Shown here piece by piece: positions 1-12,973 of a stretch of 64,000 nt of DNA (the first letter of the stretch is position 1; each line of letters opens with the position of its first letter). This DNA is from Tolypeutes matacus. Its lineage: Eukaryota > Chordata > Mammalia > Cingulata > Chlamyphoridae. The stretch is from NCBI GenBank assembly GCA_026826555.1, contig JAKSZT010053769.1:4122505-4186504 (forward strand). Direction: 5' to 3'. Below the pieces are notes generated by a model that did no database searches, had not been told where the DNA came from, and was given only the letters and a program-made list of their open reading frames with translations. A program made the translations under genes and the position numbers.

Positions 1-1203
1 AGCCACATTTGCGTCCCTCTACTGCTTTTATATTCAGGTATTCAAATTCTTCTTTGTGCTCACTCAATATCTTCTTGATGTTATTTATCTCTTCAGCCAT
101 ATTGTCTTTCTACTCATTAATTTGATTTTGGAAATTAGTGTGTATCTCCGATTGTCTCAAATCCTGCATCTCTTCTGGGGCCTTGATATATTCCTTTTCT
201 TGTGCCATGTCTTCCATTTTCTTAGTATGGCTCATGAATTTTTGCTGGTGTCTAGGCATCTCTTGTAGGGATGTCTTTCTTGTAGGGAACCTCTTGGCAG
301 GAGGCTGTGTGTTACTGCTGTTCTTTGATTCTTGGTTCAACCTGGGTCTTTAGGGTTGTCCCTGTTAGTTGCTCAAAACTGGGCTCTGGACCTGGTAAGG
401 CTTGTAGACCTGCTTCCTGGGGCCTTGGGGAGGGAGGTTTTAAAGGCTGGAAAAAGGCTCTCTTACTTAATTTCCTTACATGCACTTCCTTGGTCTGCCA
501 GCAGATGATGTTCTTTGGTAGCCCTCTCAGTTAGATGCCTGTTGGAATGTGTTTGCTGCAACAAAGACCAAATCAATGTGATAGAGGTTCCTGCCTGGGG
601 GCTAAGAGCCTCATAATTCAAATGTTCTCAGAGGCAGTTCTCCAACATTTGCTGGCAGTACCCTCACTTTTCCTGTGTAGGAAATCATTTCACTCCCCTC
701 TGCATCCGCAACAATCAGTCCTGGTGTAAAGGGGAAGATTGAGAGGGTTGGACCTCTTTAGTCCTGGATTTCTTTAGTCTTGAGTTGGCTCCCAAGGCAA
801 ACAATGGTGCAGCTCCACCTGGTCTGGAAGGGCTGTGGACACAGCTGACCAAATTTGTGGGTCAAAAGCTGAGTCAGCCTTAGGCTGTGTCCCTTTTTCC
901 CTTTCTTGGGGAGATGAATCTCTAGGGCCCCCTTTGTCTGGAGCTGTCAACCTCAAGGCCTGAGAATTCAAAAGTGTCTATAGTGCCAGGGAGAGTATTG
1001 GTATTTGCAGCTGCGGCTTTTAACTCACAATTTTGCCATAGCAATTCTTTTTCTTTATCCCTCTCTCTTCTAGGCAGTGTCCAGCCTTCCCCTGGTGTCC
1101 TAAACCCTAGAAATTTATTCCTAGGCTGTTTCTGTCTGTCATCTAGCTATTTTTCTGGGAGAGAAGAGAGTCCCATGTCTTCCTTGTCCACCATCTTCTA
1201 GAT
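1..1203 (-). mobile_element. L1 5' end: 5' UTR and start of ORF1, cut by the window edge
   Basis: On the minus strand the element begins near 1203 with AAGATGGTGGACAAGG, a typical L1 5' start. A ~860-nt 5' UTR runs to the ORF1 start codon at 340. The ORF1 N-terminus (coiled-coil-like, rich in K, E and Q) reads to a TAG at 110-112, and the same frame then continues open to the window edge, so this looks like one point nonsense mutation. The rest of the L1 lies outside the window. Confidence 0.85.
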
Positions 1204-3085
1204 GTCACTTTTTAAAGTAATATCTTTGCCTTTTGAATATTACTGCATATGAAAGACACTAGGGGGGATATTTGAGGATTTTAAAAGTAGAAAAAAAGAA
1301 AGTGCTATTCTAAAGTCAATAGAAAAAGGTAAGGAGAGAAAGGAAAGGTATCAGAGCTGAGTCTGAGAGATTCTTTTATTTAAAGAAACTCTTTCCAGGC
1401 TTTCAGTAGCTTCATCAATTTTAAATCATTTAAGATCACCAACACATGTGCTGTCATGTAAACTTAGTTTTATCCTCAGACCATTAGATAAAATTAGATA
1501 AAATAGGTCATCTTACTGCATGTATTTGAACTTCATCTTCTTGCAGATGGTGCAAATTTGCACTGGTATTTTTGAAATTTATGTTTTAAATCTGTTAAAA
1601 TGTCTTTGGCTGCACATAGCAGAATACAGGACTCAACAGCCTGATTAAGAAATATGTTGGCTCACCTGTCTGGCTGTTTAGATGAAGGGAATTGCTTCAT
1701 GGGTGGCTAAATCCCATGCTCTGATTCCATTTCTTTTTCACTCTTTTGGCTGTGCCTCCTTCTTTGTGTTATCATCATCCTGAGGCTGGTTTCCCATATG
1801 GTGGCATTTTATAAGCTTTACACATGCTTACCAAGAGAGGAAACTTTTGCCCCAATATTTCAAGCAAGATTCCTGAGAGTCACCTTAATTCAACCACTTA
1901 GTTTTCATGCCCACACCTAAAATAAAGACTGTGGCCAAAGGAACAGTGCTAAGGCACCCAAGACTCATCCTTGTAGATAGGGTGGGATCTGCTTCTTCAG
2001 AGTTACATGTGCTGCTTGGGAAAATGATGTGTACTTTTAACAAGAGAGAAAGTGCAGGGAGGAAATGGATACCGGATAGATGACCAACCTGTAATATGCA
2101 CTATTGGTTAATATATGTCTTCACATAAAATTGTGCAATTAAGTAATTTACTACATCACATATAGGTTAATTCTGTCAAGTACTAGGGAAGGCTCAGGGT
2201 GCACTTGCTTTGCATATCTTCTTTTCCTGGCATGGTAAACAATAATTTGTTATCACGCCACACATCTGAGGTAAGGATGAAGCATGCTCCCTATATTGGA
2301 TTCTCAGGAAGACTTCCCAGCCCCTTGCAGTAATGACTTCAGTAAATGAGCTGTGAGGAAGAGGGACTGGGGCATTTGGGAAATTGCAAATTCTCCATGC
2401 TCCCTCTTCCAATGATATGACAATCTTAGGAGCTTCATATTGGGGTGTTCACATCATAAGATGGTAGAACCTCCATCAACCTGAATTGCTGAGTGGACAA
2501 TGGAGAGCAGAATGTTCCTTCATCCTCAGACAGAAACAGAAAGAAATATCCTTTTGTCTTGCTAATCCATTAGATTTCTGGGTTAACAAGACCACCTCGT
2601 TATCTAGCCTATCCTCAATAGATTATTATGTCACATTATCATGTCATATCTGGGATCATTTGAGCATTCTTATAAGTTTCAAGTGCTTTTATCTAATATT
2701 TATAAAATAATGTTCATATTGGCATGGGGTTGACCACTGGCTTATAGAAATATTTGCTTTATGGTTTAATTTGTCTCTTTCAGGACTACAAATTAATCTA
2801 TAAAACATGCCTTTTCTTACTCTACCTGCCTCTGGGCAGTAGGTTAACAACATCAATATACATTATTTTTATGATAAAACTGTTAAGCTTTTAGGTATCA
2901 GTCTCATACTTAAGTCTTCAAGTAACTAATATAAAAGGAAGTATTTAAAAACAGAGTTTGTTAAATCCACAAGTAAGCTATGCTGAAAAACACAGTTTGG
3001 TGGCCACTAATTTGAGAATGAATAATGATGATTTTTAGTCACATATTGCTTTAATGTTTCCAGATTTTTTCAATATGCTATATAT
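1204..3085. other. AT-rich intergenic DNA, no gene seen
   Basis: Nothing coding is supported. About 1600-1990 resembles an ancient mammalian interspersed repeat (GGCTCAC... CAAGCAAGATTCC), which I could not assign. The remainder looks unique. Confidence 0.5.
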
Positions 3086-3089
3086 TTAT

Positions 3090-3210
3090 TCCTCTTCACT
3101 CTGACTTTATGAGATATTGGAAGAGGGATTGTCATTGAAGGTTATAGATAAGCAAACTGAGGGTCAGACTTGCCCGAGGCCTTATCCATGGTGAAGACCC
3201 TCAGACCAGG
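3090..3210 (+). repeat. MIR-like fragment
   Basis: Shows the MIR core order: GATAAGCAAACTGAGGGTCAGA, then CTTGCCCGAGGCC. Old and diverged. Confidence 0.5.
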
Positions 3211-3639
3211 GGTGTTTGCATCATGCCACACACCAAAACCATTTCTCTGAATAAATATAATAGATCTTCCTACTAAAATTAAGCCATATTTCCTATGATT
3301 TTCTAATAAGATAAGACAATTACCAGTCTTACTTTGAATAGCATAAACTAATTTACTGCATGACACCTTAAGATAATTGGGTAAAGCTAGGTATTTATTT
3401 GATGCTTGCCAAGAAACACAAGAATGGTTTTTAAATCTCTCTTATTTGTGCTAGTTAATGAATTCTTTCAACAAACTCCAAATTTAAAACTGTGTACCTC
3501 TGGGAGATAATATAGGAATATTTAATTATAAAGAAGTTAATTATAAAAACACTTGTTTTCCAACTGAAAATCTAAGTTTACCCTGAACATACTTTATAAC
3601 CTGGCATAGCAGAAGCTTTGAGTATTAGATATCACATGG

Positions 3640-3790
3640 GATCTGGAATCAGAACAAAGCAACTCTGCCATATGAACAGTAGCAAATCTCTTATGATCCT
3701 AAGCCTCCATTTCACAATCCTTAAAATGGAGTTAACAATATCAGGAACCATAACTTTCTTATAGGAAATATAATAAAAACAAATGAAAGA
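3640..3790 (-). repeat. MIR-like fragment
   Basis: Reads like an inverted MIR (GATCTGGAATCAGA ... CTCCATTTCACAATCCTTAAAATGGAG). Confidence 0.5.
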
Positions 3791-3861
3791 ATGTAAATAG
3801 ATGAATTTTATAACTTGTACTCCTTTTGGAATACGAGTTCATTCAATTCATCGAATGTCTT

Positions 3862-4298
3862 TGTATTAGGGTTCTCCAGGGGAAGAGAACTGTTGGGATA
3901 TATAAATCTTATGTAAATAATATAAGACTTATTATAGGAATTGGCTCACACAACTGTGGGGATGGGCACATCCGAATTCCAAGGCAGGCCACAAGCTCTG
4001 AACTCTGATGATGATTTTTGATGAATTCCCTGGGAGAAGCTGGCTGAATGAAGTAGAAACAGAAATTCTTCCTTTGACTGCTGAAACCATCAATTCTCCT
4101 TTTAGGACCTTCAGCTCATTAGCTGAGACTTCTCCTATTGTTGAAGGCAATCTCCTCAGTAATGTAATCAGCCATAGATGCAATCAACTTCCTGATGATT
4201 TAAGTCCATGAAATATCCTCACAGTAACAATTAGGCCAGTGCTTGCTTGACCAAACAACTGGACACCATAACTTAGCCAAGCTGACACATGAATCACA
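3862..4298. mobile_element. Solo LTR related to the ERVL-type LTRs of this window
   Basis: Begins TGTATTAGGGTTCTCCAGG and ends near GCTGACACATGAATCACA. It shares with the provirus LTRs at 23219 and 27587 the same opening, the segment TGCTTGCTTGACCAAACAACT and the same overall length. It is more diverged than those two are from each other, so it belongs to an older or sister subfamily. No internal retroviral sequence is attached. Confidence 0.75.
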
Positions 4299-5150
4299 GC
4301 CTAGAATTTGCTGCATCTTAGGAGAGAATAAAATACTAAATTGCACAAATGTGCTTCCTCCTTTCATGGAGCTACATTTTCAAGAGGGGTAGAGAGATAA
4401 TTTAAAAAGCCTGGACAAAAGGTATGGTAAAGATTATGATGGGGTTGGTAGATGGTATGATAGGAGTAGTTCAGATGTGTTTGGTGACAGGACAATGGTG
4501 CTCACCAATTATTACAGCCAATGGACTATCTGCAGAAATTTCATAGATCACTTCTGGCTGGAGATTTTGAGCAGGCATGTGTTCTCCAGGCTCTCCCCGT
4601 GCTGTGGTAAGATGGAAGCTGCTTAGACATCTGGGTCACCACATGGGGGACAGTTATTTTGCCTTAAATTTTCCATGTATGAGAAACTTTTGTATTGTTA
4701 TGACTATGAGATTTTAGGGCCAAATTTTTATTGCACCATAGTCTACCATATCTAACTAATAGAGGTGGCTAACTCAGACCTAAGATTTAGGAAGGCCCAG
4801 AAGGAAAAGAGCACCAGGAAATTAAAAATAGTTCAGCATGATTGATTAAAAAGTTTGTGATGAAAAAAAAAAGTATGTAATGGTGAGTGGGAAGAATTAG
4901 GTTGAAACACAGGTATGGTCCAGGTTTTGAAAAGCCTTGTTAAAGAATTTGGCAAAAGTCAAAGGACAAAGAGCCAGCAGGTCTCCAGACATGTGATGAG
5001 TGCACCATTGTGAATGTCCAGCCCTGTTGAACCTTCAGATAACTCCAACCCCTAGCCCCATCTAACTGCAACAGAATAAGAAACCTCAAGTGAAAAATGC
5101 CAACTCAAGTCCAGGCAACCCACAGAACCATGACGGAGGATAATAACTTG
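4299..5150. other. Intergenic DNA, no gene seen
   Basis: Contains no supported gene. Part (about 4490-4680) looks like an old LTR fragment that I could not assign. Confidence 0.4.
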
Positions 5151-6056
5151 TTTTTTTAAAAAACAATTTATTGAAGTATATCATTCATACATGAACATAC
5201 ATAAACTATAAGTGTTCAGTAAATATTATGATCTTCCAAACAAACATGCATAACATCATACAGGGCTCCCACATATCACCCCCTTCCCCAAACACCCTGC
5301 ATTGTTGTGAAACATTTGTTAAATCATGGAAGAGCATAATCTAAGTATTACTACTAACTATAGTCTATATCTTACTCCCCTATACATTTTTGTAAGGATT
5401 TATTTATTTATTTATTTATTTACTTTTATCCATTTTTAGCCCCCCCCCCCCGCCTGTTTTTGCTGTTTCTGTGTCCATTCGCTGGGCAACTCTCTGTGTC
5501 CATTTCCTGCCCTCTCTTCTCATCCTTCTCCTCCTGTCTTCACTGGGATTCGATCCTTGGAATCTCCAATGTGGGAGAGAGGCATCCTACCACCGTACCA
5601 CCTTAGTTCCTGGTTTTTCAGTGTGTCTCATCTTGGCTCTCCCTTGTGTCACTCTCCTGTTATGTCATCATCTTGCTGCGTGGCTCGCAGGGCCTGGCAG
5701 CTCACCTGCTTATAGGGCCTGGTGGCCCACACACCTTCTATATTTTTCTTTCTTTAATTTTTACCGGGAGATCCTAGGGATCGAACCCAGGTCCCTCCAT
5801 ATGGGAGACGGACACCCAACCACCTGAGCCACATCTGTCCCCCTGCTGTGTCTCTTAAGGTTGACCAAAGATACCCAAAGTTACAGTCTTTTCCCATACA
5901 GGCTGGTTATATAATAAATCAGGCTTAGTTTATCACCAGCATTCTAAAAACTAGGAGAAAAACTAGGTCTGTGGATACATGCATGGTTTCTAATGTAGCA
6001 AATGTTTATCCTACCCTGATTATCACAATATCAGGTCAGTGAGAATATTCACATTA
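5151..6056 (-). mobile_element. Composite retroposon copy A: L1-type 3' UTR with embedded DAS-SINE dimer
   Basis: Read on the minus strand: a 5' part (about 6056-5844), a dimeric DAS-SINE (about 5843-5392), then an L1-like 3' end with AATAAA (TTCAATAAATTG) and an A-run at 5151-5160. The SINE sits at the same internal position as in copy B (34241-35162) and both copies stop at the same upstream sequence (TAATGTGA on the minus strand). A clear target-site duplication was not found for this copy. Confidence 0.75.
5392..5843 (-). mobile_element. Dimeric DAS-SINE inside composite copy A
   Basis: Two tRNA-like heads in the same direction: one starting GGGGGACAGATGTGGCTCAGG (minus strand, from 5843) and a second near 5609 (GGAACTAAGGTGGTACGG). 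Each has a B-box-like GGGTTCGATCCC or GGATCGAATCCC. The tail is (AAAT)n, seen as TTTATTTATT at 5397-5422. Confidence 0.75.
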
Positions 6057-6960
6057 TAGGGTTATGTCAGGCATTTAAGAAAAAAACCATATGATATTTT
6101 TCAGGATTTTATGAGATTTGTGGTATTTGTCATTTTTAAAAAAAATGTAATTTGTTGTGTTTTCTTTTTCCATTTTAAATAAACATTTACTTTTTTACCT
6201 TTTTTTTTTTTTGTAATTTGGTATTTGGTGTTCTTTTTCTTAAAGAGCTCCTCCAAAATTTCAGAACATTAGGTCAGAGAGAATATTCTACAAATTTCCA
6301 TAAAGAAGAAGAAAAAAACCAAATTGTCACAAAATATCAGAATCAGAATGGCTTTGGATTTCTCAACACACTGGAAACCAAAATACAATAGAGAAAAGCT
6401 TTCGTACTTCTGAACAGAAATAATTTCCAACCTGGAGTTCAAAATACTCTGAACCTTTCAAACAAATATGAGAAGAGAATGAAAATATTTTCTGACAGTG
6501 TATAAGGTCTCAAAAAATTTACTATGTACCTTATCTTAGGAAGTAATAAAGAATGTGTTCTCTTACATTTGAACTTGTATAAACAGGATATGAGTCACTC
6601 TGACACATTTTATTTCCAAAAACTGTCTCTTTGCCCTAAATTGTATCTGGTAGACTTAGCCAAGAAATATCATGAAGATACAATTGCCACTTTTTAGCAA
6701 TAACAGCCAATATACAAAATCCTCTGATATGAAATGTAAAAGGTCACCTTTTTTGGCTACATTCCCTAACAAACAGTTACTGTTAAAAAGAAAACTAAAA
6801 AAGAAAAAAAAAAAAGTGAAAAAAAAAAAAAAAAAAAAAAAACAAAAAAAAAAAAAAGAAAACTAAGTTTGAAAAGTAAACAAAGAGTTTTATTTATTTT
6901 TTCTCTAGTAACATTATTTATGTAATCTACAGCTCAGATTACTGGTGCATTAGGCTATAA
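6057..6960. other. AT-rich intergenic DNA with A-rich tract
   Basis: No gene. A long impure A-run at about 6791-6860 explains the Lys-rich frame at 6672-6866. The A-run may be an orphan retroposon tail. Confidence 0.5.
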
Positions 6961-8060
6961 CTATTTCTCTCTCTTCTTTCCCACTTTTTTATAGTTTCAT
7001 CACAAAGTGAGCATCCTTGTTCATTGCCAACACCTTGGAAAGCTCTCTTGCCTCTTACCGATCAATGTTTGCACCCCACCCCCATTCCCCAGTAAATGAC
7101 TGTTCTAACTTTTATGATTATCACTCTGTCACTTTTATTTATAGATTTAGCCCTTAACATGCAACCCTAAATGTGGATAGAAAGCTATGATTTTGAACTT
7201 TATATAAATGGAATTCATACAATATACACTCTTTTATTTATGGTTTCTTTTACTCAAGTTCACGTTGATAAAACACATCCATATTGTTGAGGTAACTGTA
7301 TTTTGTTCATTTTCGTGTCAAAAGCTGATCTGGAGCTAGCTGAGCTGCCAGGTGTCCAGGAGGTCAACTAAGATGAGGGAAACTGAAAGGAACAAATAAG
7401 GCTTTGCTTGCTTAACTGAAATAGTATAAACAAAAAGCTAGAACAAAGGTGCTGGCTCTACCAATGTTCCATTTCCCATCACTGAACCAAAGCCATGCTG
7501 GGGTCAGATGGATCAGTGCAGCTAGGAGGATCATCTCCCTGCCGAGGAAGCCCTGAACAAAAGGCTCCTGCCATTTTATGGACCTGGGGTCCCTGGTGCT
7601 CTGAGGGAGGAAAGGAGGCAGGGCAAGGAGTGGAAACATACTGAATACCGGGTCACAGTGAAGTAAACTCTTTTGGAGACCTCCCCAGAAGGTGGTCTCA
7701 GCAGAGGCTCCAGAGAAAGGCCTTGGCCAGAGGCCTCCCCAAGAGGAGGCCTCTGCATGGTGGCACCCAGGCTAGGAATGCGTAATTGATGGAGTAATAG
7801 CCTGAGTCCTTGACTGCAGCTCCCTCTAGAGACTGCAATGCCCACACTACGCAGCAGATCAAATGTGGAGAGCCAGCTTTGTCCCATGAGGCCTGCCAGG
7901 TAGAGCCTTTGTAATTGCCTATGGTTGACCCTGAAAAGTCACACATAGGATTTTGGTCTGGAGCCAGACTCCTCAGACAGGTTTCCACTATGTAAATAAA
8001 CCATGATTTAGTTATCCATTCCTACTATTAATGGCTATTTCCATTGTTTCCAGTTAGGGG
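6960..8060 (-). mobile_element. Old L1 3' fragment interrupted by an LTR-like insert
   Basis: The flanks at 6960-7315 and about 7990-8060 carry familiar old-L1 3' text (GAATTCATACAATATAC; GTTATCCATTCCTACTATTAATGGC). Between them about 665 bp (about 7317-7980), with TGTC...GACA ends and much higher GC, looks like an inserted LTR. Open frames here (to 103 codons) have no recognisable domain. No target duplication was seen. Confidence 0.5.
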
Positions 8061-9840
8061 GATTTTACCAGTGCATCAGGGGCTGCAGTAGACTGTATCC
8101 ATCTCACTTTTAGAACTTGTTAACTGTTTATAGGCAAGAGGCAAAAAGATACGTTTTCATAAAATTTAAAAACTTCTAGTCACCCCTATAATGTCAGGTT
8201 TCCTTCTATTTTCTCAAACTTAATGACAATTTATCTAAATGAATTCAGCTGACTGACCACCTTAATGGGACTTTTTTCTGGTTCATTATTATCTATTGCT
8301 CTCTGATGTATGTGCATTAATTAAGACAGTATTATGAACTATCAGATAAAAAATAATATATTTACTGAGCTGGCTACTGGACAAATATGTACCACATACA
8401 CTGATCCACAATATTCAAAAAGGAAACAGATTCAGGCCTCAGAATCCAAATAGGGTTGATTTCCGGAAAGCTCTTTAGATGTGAAGGAATATTAAACATA
8501 TCATCAATTTACTTTAAATAGTAATCTCATTTGTGCATTGTTAATATAGTGAGTAAAGAAAAGTTGGCAGGGACGACAAAGAGGAAAAAAGGCAAAGAGC
8601 AAGTTGATTATCTCTTCATTAAAACTGATTGTCCTTCTCATTAAAGTCAGTTGATCAATGGTCTGTCCATCAAGCTGGATTTTGCCCTTCAGGCCTTGAA
8701 ATTATATGTAATGCTGTAATAGCTGAATATGCCACTAAATATACAGTCTCTTAAAAATTTGGATTTCAGTGCCAACATCATATGACAAGATAGTTGTATA
8801 TATGCCTATGCCTGTGAGCATCATATGGAAAAGGAAAGAGAAAAGAAACATTTACATACAATAACTGGCTGGTAAAAGCGAGAAAAATCTTCAAGTTTTA
8901 TTTGTGATTGGAAGAAAAACATTTTCTTAAATTGAATTTTAATTTTTAAGTCCTTTGGCATGAATAGTGAAACATCTTGCATAGCAAAAGGGAGACTGAA
9001 TATTATTGTAGGAATATACAAATGTGTTGCATTTAACTGCTAAAGTCTGGCAAGACATCAAAAAGAATAGGATAATACAGAGAAAATGGAGCAAGAGGTA
9101 GACTTGGAAGAACAGGGGCTGCTGTTGATCAGCTCCTTTGTCTCCTTGTTGGTCAAGAAACCCCCTGTTCACACTTTATTCAATATGGAAGGTCTCAAAT
9201 CATTTCAAAGGAAAGTTTTCACAGTTCTTTCCTTTATTTGCCTTGGAGACAGAAAAATATCAGAGGAATAATGAACAAAAAAGTAACAAAACTTTTTATT
9301 TTTCATTAGAAATAGTTTAAATTGGATCAATTCCAGTTCAATGGTAAAACCATTGCCACATTTTAAAAATTGCTACTAATTCAATAATATTTTATTAGCT
9401 AAAGAAATATTACACTGGAGTTTAGCTATAACAAAGTTCACTGTTGTTGAAATGACTTAATATTTACAATATCTCTGAGATTTTATGTGAGTAAAAAATG
9501 TGCATGAATAATTTGTTTATTTAACTTTATGTTTATATTTCTGAGCAGGCGAGAAAGTTTTTTGGTATTAACAGTACTGTAAAATAATTTAGGAATAATT
9601 TTGCCTAGGACTTATTGAGTACCCATCAAATCCTAGTGTTGACTTGAATAATAAAAAAGTAATTTAAAAACAGTTAAGAAAAGTGTTAAGCTAAATAAGG
9701 GTTGTTAAAATCTGAAAAGAATTACCCACATGAAGTTACAGAATTTCCCTCCCTGATAAAGGAATGAGGACTGCAAAATTGAAAGCTGTTATGAAATGTT
9801 TTTAAGATATGAAGGAAAATTTTTTGTAAAGTTAGAATTA
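8061..9840. other. AT-rich intergenic DNA, nothing recognised
   Basis: No gene, RNA gene or confidently assignable repeat was seen. Confidence 0.5.
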
Positions 9841-9844
9841 TTTT

Positions 9845-10590
9845 TCTAGAAATGCACCTCTCAGATCTTCTATTGTGGGGATCATAATTGGAGCTGAACC
9901 CAGTGTGGTGCTCTGAAATCCATCACGATGTTGTGCTAAAGCCAAGATTCTCACAGCCCAGTCCCAGCCAGTGACTGAGTGTGGAAGGATTCTAAGGTTG
10001 ATTTGTTCCAGAGAGATGTGTAGGGTTCCCCTGACAGCTGACTTTGCCTCAAGGACTCCCTTTTGGCCATGCTGACCCTTTCATAGAACTGCACTGCTGT
10101 CTAAGACCCTTCTTTCCTCCCTCCCTTCCTTCTTTCTTTTCTTACTTCTCTTTCTCCTTCACGGAAGTCAGACCTGCATTGTTGTCTGTTGGTTCTCCCA
10201 GCCTCACAGCTATTTCCCCCAATAAATCTCTTGCATGTCTAACACAGTCCGGACGTGTTCTTCTTCTTTTTCAAAAAATTAATTTTTAAAGAAGCATTAG
10301 ATTACATAAATGTTACATAAAAAATATAGGGCATTCCCATATGCGCCACCCCTCCCCCTCCCACACTTTCCCACATTAACAACATCTTTCATTAATGTGG
10401 TACATTTGTTACAATTGATGAATACATATTGAAGCATTGCTACTAAGCATGGACTATAGTTTACATTATAATTTATACTCTGTCCTACACAATTTTGTAG
10501 GTTATGACAAGATATATAATGGTCTATGTCAGTCACTGCAATACCACTGGCATTTTCTTCTTGAGGACCTGGACTAATACACAAGAATTC
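9845..10590 (+). mobile_element. LTR-like repeat split by an L1 3' end
   Basis: The outer repeat (9845-10265 and about 10555-10590) has a pyrimidine-rich stretch, CCAATAAATCTC and an end GGACTAATACAC typical of ERVL/MaLR LTRs. About 290 bp of L1-type 3' UTR on the minus strand sits inside, bordered on both sides by TTCTTCTT, a likely short target duplication. Family names not verified. Confidence 0.5.
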
Positions 10591-10599
10591 TCTGGTTGC

Positions 10600-11270
10600 T
10601 CTGACTCAAAGAACCAAAGAAATATTTTCAAGAAAGAGGAGAAGAAAGAAAAAATAAATGTAGCAATCTCTTAAACTATTAGAAATTTATGCCATATTAA
10701 AGATTTACTCAGGAACTAAGAAGTTATGTATAAAACTGATAAAATTTAGATAGTCTTTTTTATTCCTATTTAGAAACTTTTTAAAAGTTTTCTTAGGAGA
10801 CCCAATTAAAAAAAATAAATTTCAATTAGCCATTGAGTTGATTTGATAGACAAACACAAATTTACTGTATGAAAAGAAAACTTCATTTCTGCTTAACACA
10901 ATATACAATTTCTTAGCTCTAAGGTAACTCTCTCTGGGATGAAATACAGTCCAATGTCCCATAGTTTTTCCCATTTAAAAAAAAAGGCAATTTGTCATCA
11001 AAGGGACAACATGGAATAATATGGAAAAAGGATATTACCTGTGGCAGATTTTATTTTCCAAAGACGGCCACTCAAATATCTCCCACCCCACGTGCTCTTC
11101 TGCAGAGTGGACTTAAAGCCCTCCCGTCAAAAGTTGGGCTCTGTGCTCCCTCCCCTTGAATCTGGGCAGGCTTGTGATTGCTTTGGCCAGTTGAAAATGG
11201 CAGAGGTGACACTTCTTCAATCAGTGGGCTATTTTTCACCAAACTTGGAAAATTCTTAACCATTCACTAT
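10600..11270. other. Intergenic DNA, nothing recognised
   Basis: AT-rich with a GC-richer patch at 11060-11220. No supported gene. Confidence 0.4.
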
Positions 11271-11279
11271 CTCTCTCAT

Positions 11280-12640
11280 TTATACAGTTTTAAAAACGTT
11301 TTATTTTGAAATAATTTCAACATACAGGAAAATTGCAAAAAATAATACAGAAACAATGCATAGAACTACAAGGCATCCCATGCAGATACCCAGATTTACC
11401 AGTTATTAGCATTTTGCTACATTTGTTATGTTATTTAATCTAATTATATCTATTATCTATATTTATTTATGTATCTATATCTATCGACAATTATCTCTTT
11501 ATATATTTCTTCTGCTCTGTTTTCTTTCTCATCTCCTGGAAATCCAATCAAAACAAAAATCACTGCTTGATTTTTTTCCCCACATATATCAGATGCTCAG
11601 AGCTACTTTTTTTTTCACCCTTTATTTCTTTGTATTTCAATTTGCATGATTTCTATTGACCTGTTTTCATATTCACTTTTTTCTTCTTTTGTGTATAGTC
11701 TGCTGAAATCATTTTTTTCATCTCTGATTGTATTTTTTAAAAATTTCTTTCATTTTCTTTGTTTCTAATAATTTAGATCTTTCAGCTGAAATTCCCCATA
11801 TGTTCCTCTATGTTTTCCACTAAATCCTTCAACATGTTTATTGTGTTTATTTTTCAGTGCCCATCTTATTATTCTAACATCTGGGTCATCTCTGGGTCTG
11901 TTACTATTGATAATTTCTTCTTTTGACCATAGATCCTATTTTCTTGATCCTTCAGTTCTTTCATAATTATTGATTTTGTGTCAGATAGTGAGTACAAGAG
12001 GAAAATTTTATCCCCAGAAAATTACACATCCCTTGTATAATTGAGGCAACTTGTGTGTGTGCCTAAGTCATTCTCAACTGTAGGATTTGTTGCAGGTTTA
12101 ATTAGACTTAGTTCATCATTGGCTTCAAATATTTTGAGAGCATGATCAAGACTTTTTTTCTAGAGGGAAAAAGGTCTGAATAGAGATTTCTTTGTCCTTT
12201 ATAGTCTAGACACCAGGTTTCTGAACCTTGAGAGATCTCTGTGCTTTACAAACTTGCTGTTACTTTTTGGTTTGCTGGGGAGTATTCTTTGCTCTCTGGT
12301 CCTGTCCTTGACTTTCAGTGCCTTGGGAGATATCGCCTTATCCTGCTGTCTTATCCCAGCCTTTGTAAGGCTTCTCCATTATACCTCAGAAAGCAACTGC
12401 TGCCTTGAATTAGGTAAAGGCCCGATTGCTTTATAGAGATTTTTCTTAGCTTTCCTGTCCTGCCCCTAACTTTTAGTGGGGCACTGCCTTGCACTTGGGG
12501 AAGACCTGTGAACCTTGGGATGGTGGAGGAAGAGAGGGAGTGTCAGCTCTCTTGCCTGTCCACAGCGTATACCTTAAAACCCCTGTACCAAGTGAAGGAG
12601 GGTATAGAGTTGGCAAGTGTGTACAGACAATGTAACTAGG
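11280..12640 (-). mobile_element. Old LINE fragments
   Basis: 11280-11420 is L1 3'-UTR-like (TTTTGAAATAATTTCAACATACAGGAAAATTGC). 11640-12640 resembles an old L1/HAL1-type region (ATCTGGGTCATCTCTGGGTCTG). No open frame of LINE length remains. Confidence 0.5.
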
Positions 12641-12806
12641 GTTCCCTGGATTCTAAACTGTCACATCAGTCCACATATGAGCATTGAAAGATTGTTAAAT
12701 GTTCAGCTCGTTTCTCCTTATCCCACTCTATGACAATCTTTATACAGCCACTCCAGAAGGGATAAAAGGGATTTTTTTTTTTTTTTATTTCTTTTAGAAA
12801 TCTTTA

Positions 12807-12973
12807 GGGAAGCGGCTGTGGCTCAATCAGTAGGGCTCCCGTTTACCATATGGGAGGCCCCGGGTTCGGTTCCCGGGGCCTCCTGGTGAAGGCGAGCCCG
12901 CCCGCACGGCGTGGTTAGCTGCCCCAGCGAGCACAAGCAGCAAGGGGGGGATAAATGAATAAATAAATAAAAA
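12807..12973 (+). mobile_element. Young DAS-SINE ending at an assembly gap
   Basis: Head GGGAAGCGGCTGTGGCTCAA with an A-box-like region and a B-box-like GGGTTCGGTTCCC, then an (AAAT)n tail. It differs from the copy at 29965 by only a handful of bases, so both are recent. The right end is lost in the N run. Confidence 0.85.

Noticed and set aside
6672..6866. Frame ending in a long Lys run
   Set aside because: Produced by an impure poly(A) tract.
7412..7988. Overlapping frames of 75-103 codons on the minus strand
   Set aside because: They fall in a GC-richer LTR-like insert, overlap one another in different frames and show no gag, pol or env motifs.
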